Program-made: the position numbers and the translations under genes
Notes under the pieces: generated by a model
The model's input: the letters and a program-made list of their open reading frames with translations, nothing else
Databases searched by the model: none
What the model was told of the DNA's origin: nothing
Assembly: GCA_013393545.1 (NCBI GenBank)
Contig: JABXHG010000585.1
Location: forward strand, 1-28,047
DNA: 28,047 nucleotides
DNA from: Alteromonadaceae bacterium
Lineage (GTDB): Bacteria > Pseudomonadota > Gammaproteobacteria > Pseudomonadales > Oleiphilaceae
Direction of reading: 5' to 3'
In this document: one piece after another, positions 1 to 9,455 of the stretch
Layout: the number at the start of each line of letters is the position of its first letter
Numbering within the stretch: position 1 is the first letter of the stretch

Positions 1-1163
<1,163 letters not shown>

Positions 1164-1193
1164 TCACACAGACCACTGGTAAGCGGAGCCCTC

Positions 1194-2078
1194 ATGAAGC
1201 ACTGGGATGCCATCGAAGCCTTTATTGCCGTCGTACAGGAAGGCAGTTTCAGTGCCGCCGCCCGCCGGCTCGGGGTATCACCTTCCCACATCAGCCGGCA
1301 GGTTGCCGGGCTGGAAAAACGCCTGGGCACCCCCCTGCTGTACCGCACCACCCGTTCAATACGCCTGAGCGAGGCCGGCGAAACCTACTTCCAGCAATGC
1401 CACAGCCTGATGGAAGGGTTTATCAGTGCCGAAGAAGAACTGCGCCAGGCCCAGCAAAAGCCGGCCGGCTCCCTCCGGGTCACCTGCGCCACCACCTTCG
1501 GTGAGCGGTTCCTGGCACCGGCACTGAATGATTTTGTAACACGCTACCCGGACATTCAGCTGGACCTGCACCTGACCAACCGGCAAACCGACCTGGTCAG
1601 CGAAGGCTATGACCTGGCGGTGCGCATGGGATCGCTGAAAGATTCCTCTCTGCTGTCGAGAAGGCTGTGCGACCGCCGGGAATACCTATGCGCCAGTCCA
1701 GCCTATTTACAGCGCCATGGCATGCCTCACACCCTCGCCGAGCTGGCACACCACAACTGCCTGCTGGGCTCGAACACCTGGTGGCTGTTCAGCGAGAACG
1801 GCCAACGGCGGGAAATAAAGGTGACCGGCAACTGGCGCTCCAACTCCGGCCCCGCACTGCTCGATGCCGTGCGCAAGGGGCTGGGTATCGCCCAACTGCC
1901 GGACTACTACGTGGAGCCATTACTGGCCCGGGGCGAGCTGGTGTCCATGCTGGAACAATACCGCTACCCGTTCAGCGGCGTGTGGCTGGTGTACCCGCAA
2001 GCCAAACAGCGTTCGGTCAAACTCAAGGTGCTTAACGAATTTCTGGTAGAACGGTTTGCCCGGGGGCTGCCCTGGTGA
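1194..2078 (+). CDS. LysR-family transcriptional regulator
   Basis: A 294-residue protein of normal LysR length. The N-terminal winged helix-turn-helix covers roughly residues 1-60 (DAIEAFIAVVQEGSFSAAA, then RRLGVSPSHISRQVAGLEK and LYRTTRSIRLSEAGE). A LysR substrate-binding domain follows from about residue 90 (GSLRVTCATTFGERFLAP, YDLAVRMGSLKDSSL, GLGIAQLPDYYV). It belongs to the CrgA-like branch, whose members often act as single-gene neighbours of oxidoreductases. It is divergent from the formaldehyde dehydrogenase gene, with dyads in the shared upstream region, so control of that gene is the simplest reading. The inducer cannot be deduced. Confidence 0.92.
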   Translation: MKHWDAIEAFIAVVQEGSFSAAARRLGVSPSHISRQVAGLEKRLGTPLLYRTTRSIRLSEAGETYFQQCHSLMEGFISAEEELRQAQQKPAGSLRVTCATTFGERFLAPALNDFVTRYPDIQLDLHLTNRQTDLVSEGYDLAVRMGSLKDSSLLSRRLCDRREYLCASPAYLQRHGMPHTLAELAHHNCLLGSNTWWLFSENGQRREIKVTGNWRSNSGPALLDAVRKGLGIAQLPDYYVEPLLARGELVSMLEQYRYPFSGVWLVYPQAKQRSVKLKVLNEFLVERFARGLPW

Positions 2079-2228
2079 CAACCAAGGCCCAAAAACCCGC
2101 CGATAACAAAGACACATTTCACATACGCCCTTGCAACTACTCCCCCGTTCGTTATCCTAATTATAGGTACTAACCGAGATTCACTGGTTTGTCACATCAC
2201 ATTCGTGAACAAAACATGGCAGTTATCC

Positions 2229-2244
2229 CGACCCGCCCGGGTCG
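2229..2244. repeat. Perfect palindrome upstream of proX
   Basis: CGACCCG-CC-CGGGTCG, with 7-base arms and a 2-base centre, lies 60 bases before the proX start. No T-run follows, so it does not look like a terminator. It may be an operator or a hairpin in the proX leader. The GTTATC hexamer or its complement occurs four times around it (near 2103, 2151, 2223 and 2256), and CCGATAAC at 2101 is complementary to GTTATCGG at 2256. Confidence 0.4.
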
Positions 2245-2303
2245 CGGCTTCCCGTTATCGGAACGACATTCCAACCATAAAAACCCGAAAGAGGAAAGTG
2301 ACT

Positions 2304-3269
2304 ATGCGAAAGCTTACGTCTGCTGCAATGCTGTGCGCGCTCTCAGTTCCCGGACTGGCACAGGCCGAGTGCGGCGAGGTGTCCATCACCGAAATGAACT
2401 GGGCTTCCAACACCGTGGTAACCAATGTGGCCACCTTCATTATGGAGCAGGGTTACGGCTGTGACGTCACCATCGTGCCGTCGGACACCGTGCCGGCCGT
2501 TACCTCAGTTGCCGAAAACGGCGAGCCGGACATTCTTACCGAGCTGTGGCTGAACTCCGCAGGCGAAGCCTATCTGCGCCTGGAAGAGCAGGGCAAGGTT
2601 GAGCGTGTCAGCCGGGTGCTGGACCCGGGCGGTGTGGAAGGCTGGTGGATTCCCACCTACCTGGCCGAGGAGCACCCGGAGCTGACCACCATCGAAGGCG
2701 TGATGGCCAATCCGGAACTGGTCGACAACCGGTTCAACAACTGTCCTGACGGCTGGGGCTGCCGCGTGGTCAGCGACAACCTGATTCGCGCACTGGATCT
2801 CGAAGACTCTGGCATCGAAGTGTTTAATCACGGTTCCGGTGAAACCCTGGCCTCCTCCATGGCTTCTGCCGTGCAAAGCGAGGAACCCTGGTTCGGCTAC
2901 TACTGGGGCCCGACCGTCCCTCTCGGCAAATACGACATGACCCGCGTTGAGCTGGGCGAATACAAGCCGGAAGTGCACCAGAAAAACCAGACCCCGGATG
3001 CCGACAACCCGGGCGTTTCCGAGTTTCCGGCGGCACCGATCCTGACCTCGATCACCACGGATTTCCGGGATCGTGAGCCGGAAGTGGCGGAGATGCTCAG
3101 CAAGATGACCTTCAAGACCTCCACCATGAGTTCAATCCTCGCCTGGATGGATTCGAACAACGCCTCCGGCGAAGAGGCGGCGGTCTACTTCCTGAGCAAC
3201 AACAGCGATGAATGGTCGTCCTGGCTGAGTGATGATGCCAGAAAACGGCTGGCCAACATCCTGGAATAA
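2304..3269 (+). CDS. proX: Glycine betaine/choline ABC transporter, periplasmic binding protein
   Basis: OpuAC-type substrate-binding protein, 321 residues from the ATG at 2304. That start follows GAGGAAAG at suitable spacing and begins directly with a signal peptide (MRKLTSAAML..., cleavage after AQA at residue 21). An in-frame start 33 codons upstream would bury the signal peptide and is rejected. Aromatic residues typical of quaternary-ammonium sites are present (LTELWLNSAGEAYL, GGVEGWWIPTYL, WFGYYWGPTVPLGKYD). It should capture glycine betaine, choline or a related betaine in the periplasm and deliver it to the ProW/ProV products. The exact ligand cannot be read from sequence. Permease and ATPase genes follow on the same strand after a hairpin. 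Confidence 0.88.
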   Translation: MRKLTSAAMLCALSVPGLAQAECGEVSITEMNWASNTVVTNVATFIMEQGYGCDVTIVPSDTVPAVTSVAENGEPDILTELWLNSAGEAYLRLEEQGKVERVSRVLDPGGVEGWWIPTYLAEEHPELTTIEGVMANPELVDNRFNNCPDGWGCRVVSDNLIRALDLEDSGIEVFNHGSGETLASSMASAVQSEEPWFGYYWGPTVPLGKYDMTRVELGEYKPEVHQKNQTPDADNPGVSEFPAAPILTSITTDFRDREPEVAEMLSKMTFKTSTMSSILAWMDSNNASGEEAAVYFLSNNSDEWSSWLSDDARKRLANILE

Positions 3270-3281
3270 CTGACCTGCCCT

Positions 3282-3318
3282 GTCCGGGGCGTATCCCCTG
3301 CGCCCCGGACGATTTTTT
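3282..3318 (+). terminator. Rho-independent-type hairpin between proX and proW (likely attenuator)
   Basis: GTCCGGGGCG (3282-3291), a 9-base loop, then CGCCCCGGAC (3301-3310) and a run of six T at 3313-3318. The stem is perfect over 10 bp. It lies inside an otherwise co-directional operon, 12 bases after the proX stop. It probably terminates part of the transcripts so that binding protein exceeds membrane components, a common arrangement in ABC importer operons. Confidence 0.85.
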
Positions 3319-3362
3319 GTACAACCACGCTTTCCCATACGCGCAGGAGAAACTGACCGCCC

Positions 3363-4397
3363 ATGGCAACTTACGACCCCCTGTTTGAAACACTCGGGCT
3401 CAAGGAATGGTGTTCCGAAGGCGAAAGCAGCGGCCCCATGTCGATGGCCGATCTGCTGAACAAAACCAGCGGCAAACAGACAGAAGACACCTCACTCTGG
3501 GAAATGCCTTTCCCGTCCATGGACGCCCTGAATGAATCCTGCGCCGCTTTTCCACAATCGCGGGAACTGACCAAAGGGCTGGAACAAGGCTTCCTCGCCA
3601 TCAAGGACAGCCTCAGCCTTGTACTCGACCCACTGACTCAGCCACTTAGCTGGTTTCTGGACGGTGCGCTTTACGCCATGCTCAGCACACCCTGGTGGAT
3701 TGTTATCCCGGTGCTGCTGGCCGTGGTTTTTGTCGTCACCAAATCCTGGAAGCTGGTGGCGTTTGTCGGCGGCGCCATTGTCGCCCTGGCCTTCATCGAC
3801 CACTACGATTACGCCATGCAAACCCTGGCTATAATCATGGTTTGCGCCCTGCTCTGTGTGCTTCTCGGGGTCCCCATAGGCATTGCCATGGCCCGCAGTG
3901 ACCGGCTGCAGCGCATGGTCATTCCCATCCTCGACATGCTGCAAACCCTGCCGCCGTTTGTGTACCTGATTCCGCTGATCTTCCTGTTCAGCGTGACCGA
4001 ATCCAAGCTCTACGGCATAGCCATTATTCTGTATGCGATTGTGCCCGTCATCCGCCTGACCAACCTGGGCATAAGGCTGGTGGACAAAGACGTGATTGAA
4101 GCCGCCGATGCCTTTGGCATGACGCCCCGGCAGAAACTGTACAAGGTGCAGATCCCGCTGGCCCTGCCCAACATCATGGCCGGCGTGAACCAGACCATCA
4201 TGATGAGCCTTGCCATGGTTGTAATCGCCTCGCTGGTGTCCGCACCGGGCCTGGGCGTGCTGGTGCTGCGCGGCATCCGCAACCTGGAGCTGGGCGTTGG
4301 CCTGGTGTCCGGTCTGGGCATTGTGATTCTGGCCGTCATCCTGGACCGGGTAACCAAAGCATCCCTTGCACGCATCGACGTGTCGAAAGAGCACTGA
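3363..4397 (+). CDS. proW: Glycine betaine/choline ABC transporter, permease
   Basis: A 344-residue inner-membrane subunit of the ProW family. The first ~100 residues are a hydrophilic/amphipathic extension, as in long ProW proteins. Membrane segments begin near residue 110 (WWIVIPVLLAVVFVV) and continue through the BPD-transporter domain. The EAA loop that docks on the ATPase is clear (EAADAFGMTPRQKLYKVQIP), and the family segment LDMLQTLPPFVYLIPLI is present. It forms the translocation path for the ligand brought by the upstream binding protein. The ATPase gene follows after 10 bases. Confidence 0.9.
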   Translation: MATYDPLFETLGLKEWCSEGESSGPMSMADLLNKTSGKQTEDTSLWEMPFPSMDALNESCAAFPQSRELTKGLEQGFLAIKDSLSLVLDPLTQPLSWFLDGALYAMLSTPWWIVIPVLLAVVFVVTKSWKLVAFVGGAIVALAFIDHYDYAMQTLAIIMVCALLCVLLGVPIGIAMARSDRLQRMVIPILDMLQTLPPFVYLIPLIFLFSVTESKLYGIAIILYAIVPVIRLTNLGIRLVDKDVIEAADAFGMTPRQKLYKVQIPLALPNIMAGVNQTIMMSLAMVVIASLVSAPGLGVLVLRGIRNLELGVGLVSGLGIVILAVILDRVTKASLARIDVSKEH

Positions 4398-4407
4398 GGT
4401 AAGGTAC

Positions 4408-5466
4408 ATGACACGCAACGTCAAGATATCCATCAAGAACCTGTACAAGATCTTCGGCCCGACACCCGATGTTGTGCTGGAGTACGCACGCCAGGGTATG
4501 CACAAGGCCGAAATGCTCGAGCAGCATAACCATGTGCTGGGCCTGCGCGACATCAACGTCGACGTTCACGAGGGTGAGATTACCGTGATCATGGGGTTGT
4601 CCGGCTCTGGTAAATCCACCCTGATCCGGCACCTGAATCGCCTGATTGACCCCACCGCTGGTGAGGTACAGGTGGAGGGCGAAGACATCATGAACTACGA
4701 CGAGGAACAGCTGCGCCAGCTGCGGCGGGAGCGCATGTCCATGGTGTTCCAGAAGTTTGCCCTGCTGCCCCACAAGACGGTGCTGGAAAACGCCGGCATG
4801 GCCAAGGACATTCGTGGCTACACCACCGAAGACTTCGAAGGCGAAGCCCGAAAGTGGTTGGCCCGGGTTGGCCTGGAAGGCAACGAAAACCAGTACCCTC
4901 ACCAACTGTCCGGTGGCATGCAGCAGCGGGTGGGTATTGCCAGGGCACTGGTGTCCGATGCCCAGATCATGCTGATGGACGAGGCCTTTTCCGCACTCGA
5001 CCCACTGATCCGTTCCGACATGCAGGACCTGCTGCTGGAACTTCAGGAAGAACTGAAGAAAACCATCGTGTTCATTACCCACGATCTGGACGAAGCCCTG
5101 AAACTGGCGGACCACCTGGTTATTCTGAAGGAAGGCGAAGTAATCCAGCAGGGCGACCCGCAGGATATCCTGCTCAACCCGGGCGACCCCTACATTGTCG
5201 ACTTTATCAGCGACATTAACCGGGCGCGGGTGCTGCGCGTGCGCTCGATGATGAGTGAGCCGGACGCGGGAGAGTCCGACTACGCCGGCGACATCTCCGA
5301 GAAGGACAACCTGGAAGAGGTTCTGCGCAGATCCGGTGGCGACATGACCCTCAATTTCCGGGTGATGCGCGGTGACCAGCAGGTGGGCACCCTGCACATG
5401 AAAGATCTGGCGCGGGCGTTGGTGCCAACCGATGCCTCTGAAAACCGGGGCCAGACCGCCGCCTAA
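4408..5466 (+). CDS. proV: Glycine betaine/choline ABC transporter, ATP-binding protein
   Basis: A 352-residue ATPase energising the importer from the cytosolic side. It has Walker A GLSGSGKST (residues 63-71), the signature LSGGMQQRVGIARAL (from 167), Walker B IMLMDE (187-192), the D-loop SALDPL and the H-loop histidine 225 in FITHDLDEA. The start at 4408 follows GAGGTAAGG. An in-frame ATG 14 codons upstream overlaps proW and lacks this site. After the nucleotide-binding domain only about 80 residues remain, shorter than the two CBS domains of ~400-residue E. coli ProV, so the ionic-strength-sensing region is reduced here. Confidence 0.92.
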   Translation: MTRNVKISIKNLYKIFGPTPDVVLEYARQGMHKAEMLEQHNHVLGLRDINVDVHEGEITVIMGLSGSGKSTLIRHLNRLIDPTAGEVQVEGEDIMNYDEEQLRQLRRERMSMVFQKFALLPHKTVLENAGMAKDIRGYTTEDFEGEARKWLARVGLEGNENQYPHQLSGGMQQRVGIARALVSDAQIMLMDEAFSALDPLIRSDMQDLLLELQEELKKTIVFITHDLDEALKLADHLVILKEGEVIQQGDPQDILLNPGDPYIVDFISDINRARVLRVRSMMSEPDAGESDYAGDISEKDNLEEVLRRSGGDMTLNFRVMRGDQQVGTLHMKDLARALVPTDASENRGQTAA

Positions 5467-5475
5467 GCCATCTGT

Positions 5476-5510
5476 CCCGCTGGCAACCGGTTCTCTCAGT
5501 TGTCAGCGGG
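5476..5510. terminator. Hairpin at the convergent proV / GGDEF-EAL gene ends
   Basis: CCCGCTGGCAAC (5476-5487) and GTTGTCAGCGGG (5499-5510) pair at 11 of 12 positions around an 11-base loop. The right arm contains the last codons of the minus-strand gene. No T-run follows on either strand, so it is a weak or Rho-assisted terminator at best. Confidence 0.4.
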
Positions 5511-8500
5511 TAACGGCCCCGGCCGGCCAAACAGATAGCCCTGAAAATGCCGGCAGCCGTGTTCCACCAGCCATTCCCGCTGTTCTTCGGTTTCTACCCC
5601 TTCGGCGATCACCTGTAATTCCAGGCCATTGGACAAACCAATGATGGAATCGACAATCGCACCACTGGCGCTGTTCTCGCCCAGGTCCCGGGTGAAGGAC
5701 TGGTCAATCTTGATCTGATCCAGCGGCAAACGCTTGAGATAGCTGAGCGAGGAATACCCGGTACCGAAATCATCCAACGAGAAACGGATGCCAAGTTCAC
5801 GCAGCCGGTTCATGATCTCGGTGACACGGTCCGGGTCATCCATCAGCAAGCTTTCGGTTACTTCCAGCTCCAGCAGATGCGGTGGTGCACCGGTCTCATC
5901 CAGAATCCGGGCCACCTGGTCCGGGAAGCCGGCATGCTGGAACTGGTAAACGCTGACATTCACCGCAAGGTACAGATCTTTCTTGTCAGGGTCGGCCCGC
6001 CAGCGTGCCAGCTGCTCGCAGGCCTGCTGCAATACCCATTCGCCAATGGGCACAATCAACCGGCTTTGTTCCGCCAGAGGGATGAACACTCCCGGCGAAA
6101 CCATGCCCCGGTCCGGGTGCTGCCAGCGCAACAGCACTTCATAACCTTGCACCTTATCCGGATGGGCAATCTGCGGCTGGAAATACAGCTGAAACTGCTC
6201 GGCACCCAGGGCGTTGCGCAACTCATCTTCCAGCAGAATATTCTCGATCGCACGGGCCTGCATTTCCGGGTCAAAGAAAGCGATGGACTGGCTCCCGGTT
6301 TGCCGGGCCTGTCTTTTGGCCTGCTGGGTGGCCTGTTCAGCCCGCTGCAGTTGCTGGTCGCCCGGGATTTTCTGGTCGCTGATAAGGGCAATGCCGACCG
6401 TCGTCGCAAGCTGTATAGAGTGGCCTGCTACTTCCACCGGCTGTTCGAAAGCCGCCAGAATCTTTTCAGCCATACGTTCGGCTGATCGGGCCGCCATTTG
6501 CTCTGCCTCATCCAGATCCAACAACAACAGACCAAACTCGTCACCGCCAATGCGGGCCAGGGTGTCATTACTGCGCACCAACCCGGATAACCGCTCGGCG
6601 ACGGTTTTCAACACCAGATCTCCCACCTCGTAGCCGCGGGTATCATTGACCGCCCGGAACTGGTCAATCTCCACCTCCAGCAAGGCGGCATGGCTGCCAC
6701 TGCGGGCATTGCTTCGGGTGATTTCGGTTACCCGGTCTTCCAGCAGCACACGGTTGGCAAGGCCGGTCAGAGAATCGTAGAACGCCAGACGGTGCGCTTC
6801 CCGTTCCGCTTCCTTGCGCCTGGTAATGTCGTGAAAGGTACCCACGTAATTGAGAATCGCACCGGATTCGCTACGGATGGCGGTCACAGTCAGCCACTCG
6901 GCGTATACCTCGCCGTTTTTCTTGCGGTTCCAGATCTCGCCTTCCCAGGAACCGAGCTCTTTCACTCTGGCCCAGAAATTCTGGTAGAACGACCGGTCCT
7001 GCAACCCGGATTGCAACACTGCCGGGGTTTTACCCACCACCTCGTGTTCTTCATAACCGGTAATGCGGGTAAAAGCCTGGTTGGCCCGCAGAATCACCCC
7101 CTGATCGTCGGTGATGATAATGCCCAGATGGGTTTCAAAAGCGGTTGAAGCAATCCGCAGTTCTGCTTCCTGGATTTTGCTTTCGGTCACATCCCGCACC
7201 ACGGCCAGGAAGCCTGTATTGCGGTTTTCCCTGTCCGCCAGCACGGTGATTTTGGCGCTGAATTCACGGACCTCACCTTCAAATACCAGCTGGTATTCAA
7301 GGTCCGCCGGCTGGCCGGTTAACCCGACCTGCTCGGTCACACTGGCCAGGCGACCGGACAACTCCGGCGGCAGAATATCCTGGTAATGCTCACCCAACAT
7401 GTCTTCAGCCGGTTTGATCAACTGGTCTTCGTCAGAGGCGTGCACAAAAACGAAACGCCCCTGTTCGTCGAATACAAAAATCAGGTCGGGAATCGATCGA
7501 ATCAGTGCCCGCAAACGCGCCTCGCTGGCCTGGGCCGAGTGCTGCAGCGTCAGCCGTTCGCGGTTCTCCGCCAGCAGCGCCTGTTCGGCCTTTGCCCGCC
7601 GCTGGAACTGACGCACCGACAGCCAGCCAACCACCGTCACAACAACAAATGCCACAAGGCTGATCCACAGGTTCTGCCACCAGGCGCGGAAAATAACCGC
7701 CGCTTCCTCGCCGACAATCACCAGATAGGGCGTATCTCCCACCCGCTGAAACGTGTACAGGCGCTGGGTGCCGTCCACCGGCGAAGCAGTGGTCGCCTGG
7801 GCGAAATCCTGACCGCTGGCAATAAAATCCCGGGTATAGGGCTCTTTTACCCGAATGCCAGTGTGCACCACATTGCCGTTGGCTGGCAGGCGGCCCACCA
7901 GCGTCATGGCCGTATCCAGAATGGCGATACTCTGGCCTTCGGACATGGACAAACGTGTCAGCGAATCAGCCAGCATCGCCGGGGTGTGGCGAGCCACCAA
8001 GTAGCCGTTCAATTCTCCGGAGGGGGAGCGCAGGGCCTGGACATTCCAGATCGCCAGTTGGCCGGTTTGCGGCGCACGGTGTAACGGGGTGATCACGCTC
8101 TCGCGTTCGCTGTTGGCCAGCTGCGCACGCAGAAAATCCCAGCTCGCCAGTTTTTGCGCACCGGACGCCTCCGAGTCATACAGCAGGTTGCCGGCGGTAT
8201 CGGTAATAAAAAGGGCGTGGACATAATTCAGCTGCCGGCGCTTTTTATCCAGGAGACGTTCCAGGCTTTCCAGCCCGGTATCGGGCAATACCTCAGCCTG
8301 AACAATCATCGGTTCCACGAAACCAGCCACCGTCTGCAAGCCGGAACGTGAGGACATAAAGGCATTGGCAACAAATTCGGCGGCCAGATCCGCCCGGGCG
8401 ATGGAGCGGCTGGCGGCAGTGTCCTTATTATGCTGATAAGTCTGTATGGCAACGGTGGCGGCAGAGGCCACCAGCACTAGCATCACCAGCAGATACACCG

Positions 8501-8558
8501 CCAACGGTTTGAGGGTTTTGCCCGGCTTTTCAACAAATGTGGAGTCTGAATCCGCCAT
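5496..8558 (-). CDS. Membrane-bound dCACHE-PAS-PAS-GGDEF-EAL protein (c-di-GMP turnover)
   Basis: A 1020-residue inner-membrane sensor. TM1 is at about 19-39, a periplasmic CACHE-like sensor at 45-288, TM2 at about 297-314, PAS domains at about 345-460 and 468-590, GGDEF at about 592-760 and EAL at about 770-1015. The GGDEF signature (671-675) and an I-site RSND (662-665) are intact, but a metal-ligand Asp is replaced by Glu (EID at 630-632) and the late A-D-x-A-x-Y-x-A-K region is degenerate (AEQATQQAK). EAL residues look complete: EVL (807-809), NVS, the ExTE segment, DDFGTG (929-934), KID, AEGVE and FQGYLFG. It is therefore more likely a phosphodiesterase, with GGDEF regulatory or weakly active. 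It is transcribed alone. Confidence 0.93.
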   Translation of the reverse strand: MADSDSTFVEKPGKTLKPLAVYLLVMLVLVASAATVAIQTYQHNKDTAASRSIARADLAAEFVANAFMSSRSGLQTVAGFVEPMIVQAEVLPDTGLESLERLLDKKRRQLNYVHALFITDTAGNLLYDSEASGAQKLASWDFLRAQLANSERESVITPLHRAPQTGQLAIWNVQALRSPSGELNGYLVARHTPAMLADSLTRLSMSEGQSIAILDTAMTLVGRLPANGNVVHTGIRVKEPYTRDFIASGQDFAQATTASPVDGTQRLYTFQRVGDTPYLVIVGEEAAVIFRAWWQNLWISLVAFVVVTVVGWLSVRQFQRRAKAEQALLAENRERLTLQHSAQASEARLRALIRSIPDLIFVFDEQGRFVFVHASDEDQLIKPAEDMLGEHYQDILPPELSGRLASVTEQVGLTGQPADLEYQLVFEGEVREFSAKITVLADRENRNTGFLAVVRDVTESKIQEAELRIASTAFETHLGIIITDDQGVILRANQAFTRITGYEEHEVVGKTPAVLQSGLQDRSFYQNFWARVKELGSWEGEIWNRKKNGEVYAEWLTVTAIRSESGAILNYVGTFHDITRRKEAEREAHRLAFYDSLTGLANRVLLEDRVTEITRSNARSGSHAALLEVEIDQFRAVNDTRGYEVGDLVLKTVAERLSGLVRSNDTLARIGGDEFGLLLLDLDEAEQMAARSAERMAEKILAAFEQPVEVAGHSIQLATTVGIALISDQKIPGDQQLQRAEQATQQAKRQARQTGSQSIAFFDPEMQARAIENILLEDELRNALGAEQFQLYFQPQIAHPDKVQGYEVLLRWQHPDRGMVSPGVFIPLAEQSRLIVPIGEWVLQQACEQLARWRADPDKKDLYLAVNVSVYQFQHAGFPDQVARILDETGAPPHLLELEVTESLLMDDPDRVTEIMNRLRELGIRFSLDDFGTGYSSLSYLKRLPLDQIKIDQSFTRDLGENSASGAIVDSIIGLSNGLELQVIAEGVETEEQREWLVEHGCRHFQGYLFGRPGPLPADN

Positions 8559-8599
8559 GGATGGGTTCCCGGCTTCGTAAAAAAGAAACTCTGCTCAAT

Positions 8600-8611
8600 A
8601 CCTCTACAATA
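8600..8611 (-). promoter_or_regulatory. Upstream motif shared with the peroxiredoxin gene
   Basis: The 17-base stretch ending at 8611 reads, on the minus strand, TATTGTAGAGGTATTGA. It matches 16 of 17 bases to TATTGTAGAGGTGTTGA at 9448-9464 upstream of the peroxiredoxin gene, in the same orientation. Both lie within 100 bases of a minus-strand start. It may be a shared promoter element or regulator site. A match of this size could also arise by chance in a window this long. Confidence 0.2.
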
Positions 8612-8676
8612 GCAGCAATTCCTCGCAATCACCGACACTTACGCATCAACTAATCCAATGTATCTGTTCCAGACAC

Positions 8677-8709
8677 AAAAAAGCCTCCGGCGAGCCGGAG
8701 GCTTTTTTT
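8677..8709. terminator. Bidirectional Rho-independent terminator after the peroxiredoxin gene
   Basis: A-run 8677-8682, stem AGCCTCCGG (8682-8690), loop CGAG, stem CCGGAGGCT (8695-8703), T-run to 8709. The 9-bp stem is perfect, with U-tracts in both directions. It ends the minus-strand peroxiredoxin transcript before the next minus-strand gene, so the two genes are separate transcription units. Confidence 0.9.
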
Positions 8710-8738
8710 CAATCCTCAGCTGTCTGTCAGGACAAACT

Positions 8739-9365
8739 TCAGATTTTGGTCATGCGCAGGTACGGACGCAGCTCTTCCCAGCCGTTCGGGAACATACCCT
8801 TGGCTTCCTCGTCCGAGATGGACGGCGGGATGATCACGTCGCCACCCATGCGCCAGTCGGCCGGCAGTGCACAGTTGTTGGCATCGGCGGTCTGCAGGGC
8901 GTCAATCGCACGCAGAATCTCGTCGAAGTTACGGCCAACCGCCATCGGGTAGGTCATGGTCAGGCGCACTTTCTTGTTCGGGTCGATGATGAACACGCTA
9001 CGTACGGCGGCGGTATCACTTTCGCCTTCGTGGATCATTTCATACAGCTTGGCGATCTTGTGATCGGCGTCCGCAACAATCGGGAACTGCAGGTCACAGC
9101 TCTGGGTGTCGTTCACGTCCTCAATCCACTTCACGTGCTCTTCCACCGAATCGGTAGACAGACCCAGCGGTTTGACGTTGCGCTTGGCGAATTCTTCCGC
9201 CAGCTGAGCGGTGCGGCCCATTTCGGTGGTGCACACCGGAGTGAAGTCGGCCGGGTGGCTGAAGAAGAACACCCAGGAATCGCCACTCCAATCGTGGAAG
9301 CTGATCTCGCCTTTGGTGGTGTCTACTTTGAAGTCCGGTGCGATTGAACCGAGTTTGATGGACAT
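8739..9365 (-). CDS. 1-Cys peroxiredoxin (Prx6/AhpC-TSA family)
   Basis: A cytosolic thiol peroxidase reducing hydrogen peroxide and organic hydroperoxides. From the ATG at 9365 it has 208 residues (MSIKLGSIAPDFKVDTTKG). The peroxidatic motif SHPADFTPVCTTE carries the catalytic Cys. The long C-terminal domain (PADWRMGGDVIIPPSISDEEA) is typical of the 1-Cys Prx6 type, and no CP resolving motif is seen. A start two codons upstream at 9371 is possible, but AGGAG at 9373-9377 would be 1 base from it and is 7 bases from 9365. It is monocistronic, followed by a strong terminator, with unusual repeats in its leader. Confidence 0.93.
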   Translation of the reverse strand: MSIKLGSIAPDFKVDTTKGEISFHDWSGDSWVFFFSHPADFTPVCTTEMGRTAQLAEEFAKRNVKPLGLSTDSVEEHVKWIEDVNDTQSCDLQFPIVADADHKIAKLYEMIHEGESDTAAVRSVFIIDPNKKVRLTMTYPMAVGRNFDEILRAIDALQTADANNCALPADWRMGGDVIIPPSISDEEAKGMFPNGWEELRPYLRMTKI

Positions 9366-9377
9366 AGTCATTCTCCT

Positions 9378-9415
9378 GTTTTGGGTTGTGCCTAAGGTCA
9401 GTTTTGGGTTGTGCC
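9378..9415. repeat. 15-base perfect direct repeat in the peroxiredoxin leader
   Basis: GTTTTGGGTTGTGCC occurs at 9378-9392 and again at 9401-9415, a period of 23 bases. The proximal copy abuts the ribosome-binding site (AGGAG on the minus strand at 9373-9377). It may be a local tandem duplication, a repeated regulator site, or an element influencing translation of the peroxiredoxin mRNA. Confidence 0.6.
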
Positions 9416-9436
9416 CAGGGCCAGAGCCAAGTAAGT

Positions 9437-9455
9437 GGTGTTGGCTTTCAACACC
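9437..9455. promoter_or_regulatory. Perfect inverted repeat upstream of the peroxiredoxin gene
   Basis: GGTGTTG-GCTTT-CAACACC has 7-base arms and a 5-base centre. It sits 72-90 bases upstream of the peroxiredoxin start and touches the motif shared with the region upstream of the GGDEF-EAL gene. AT-rich sequence further upstream (9478-9530) is a plausible promoter zone. It is a candidate operator; the regulator is unknown. Confidence 0.4.

Noticed and set aside
2205..2303. Upstream in-frame start for proX
   Set aside because: Would add 33 residues before a perfect signal peptide and removes the spaced GAGGAAAG site.
3492..5397. Two long minus-strand open frames opposite proW and proV
   Set aside because: Antisense shadows; the plus frames carry EAA, Walker and signature motifs.
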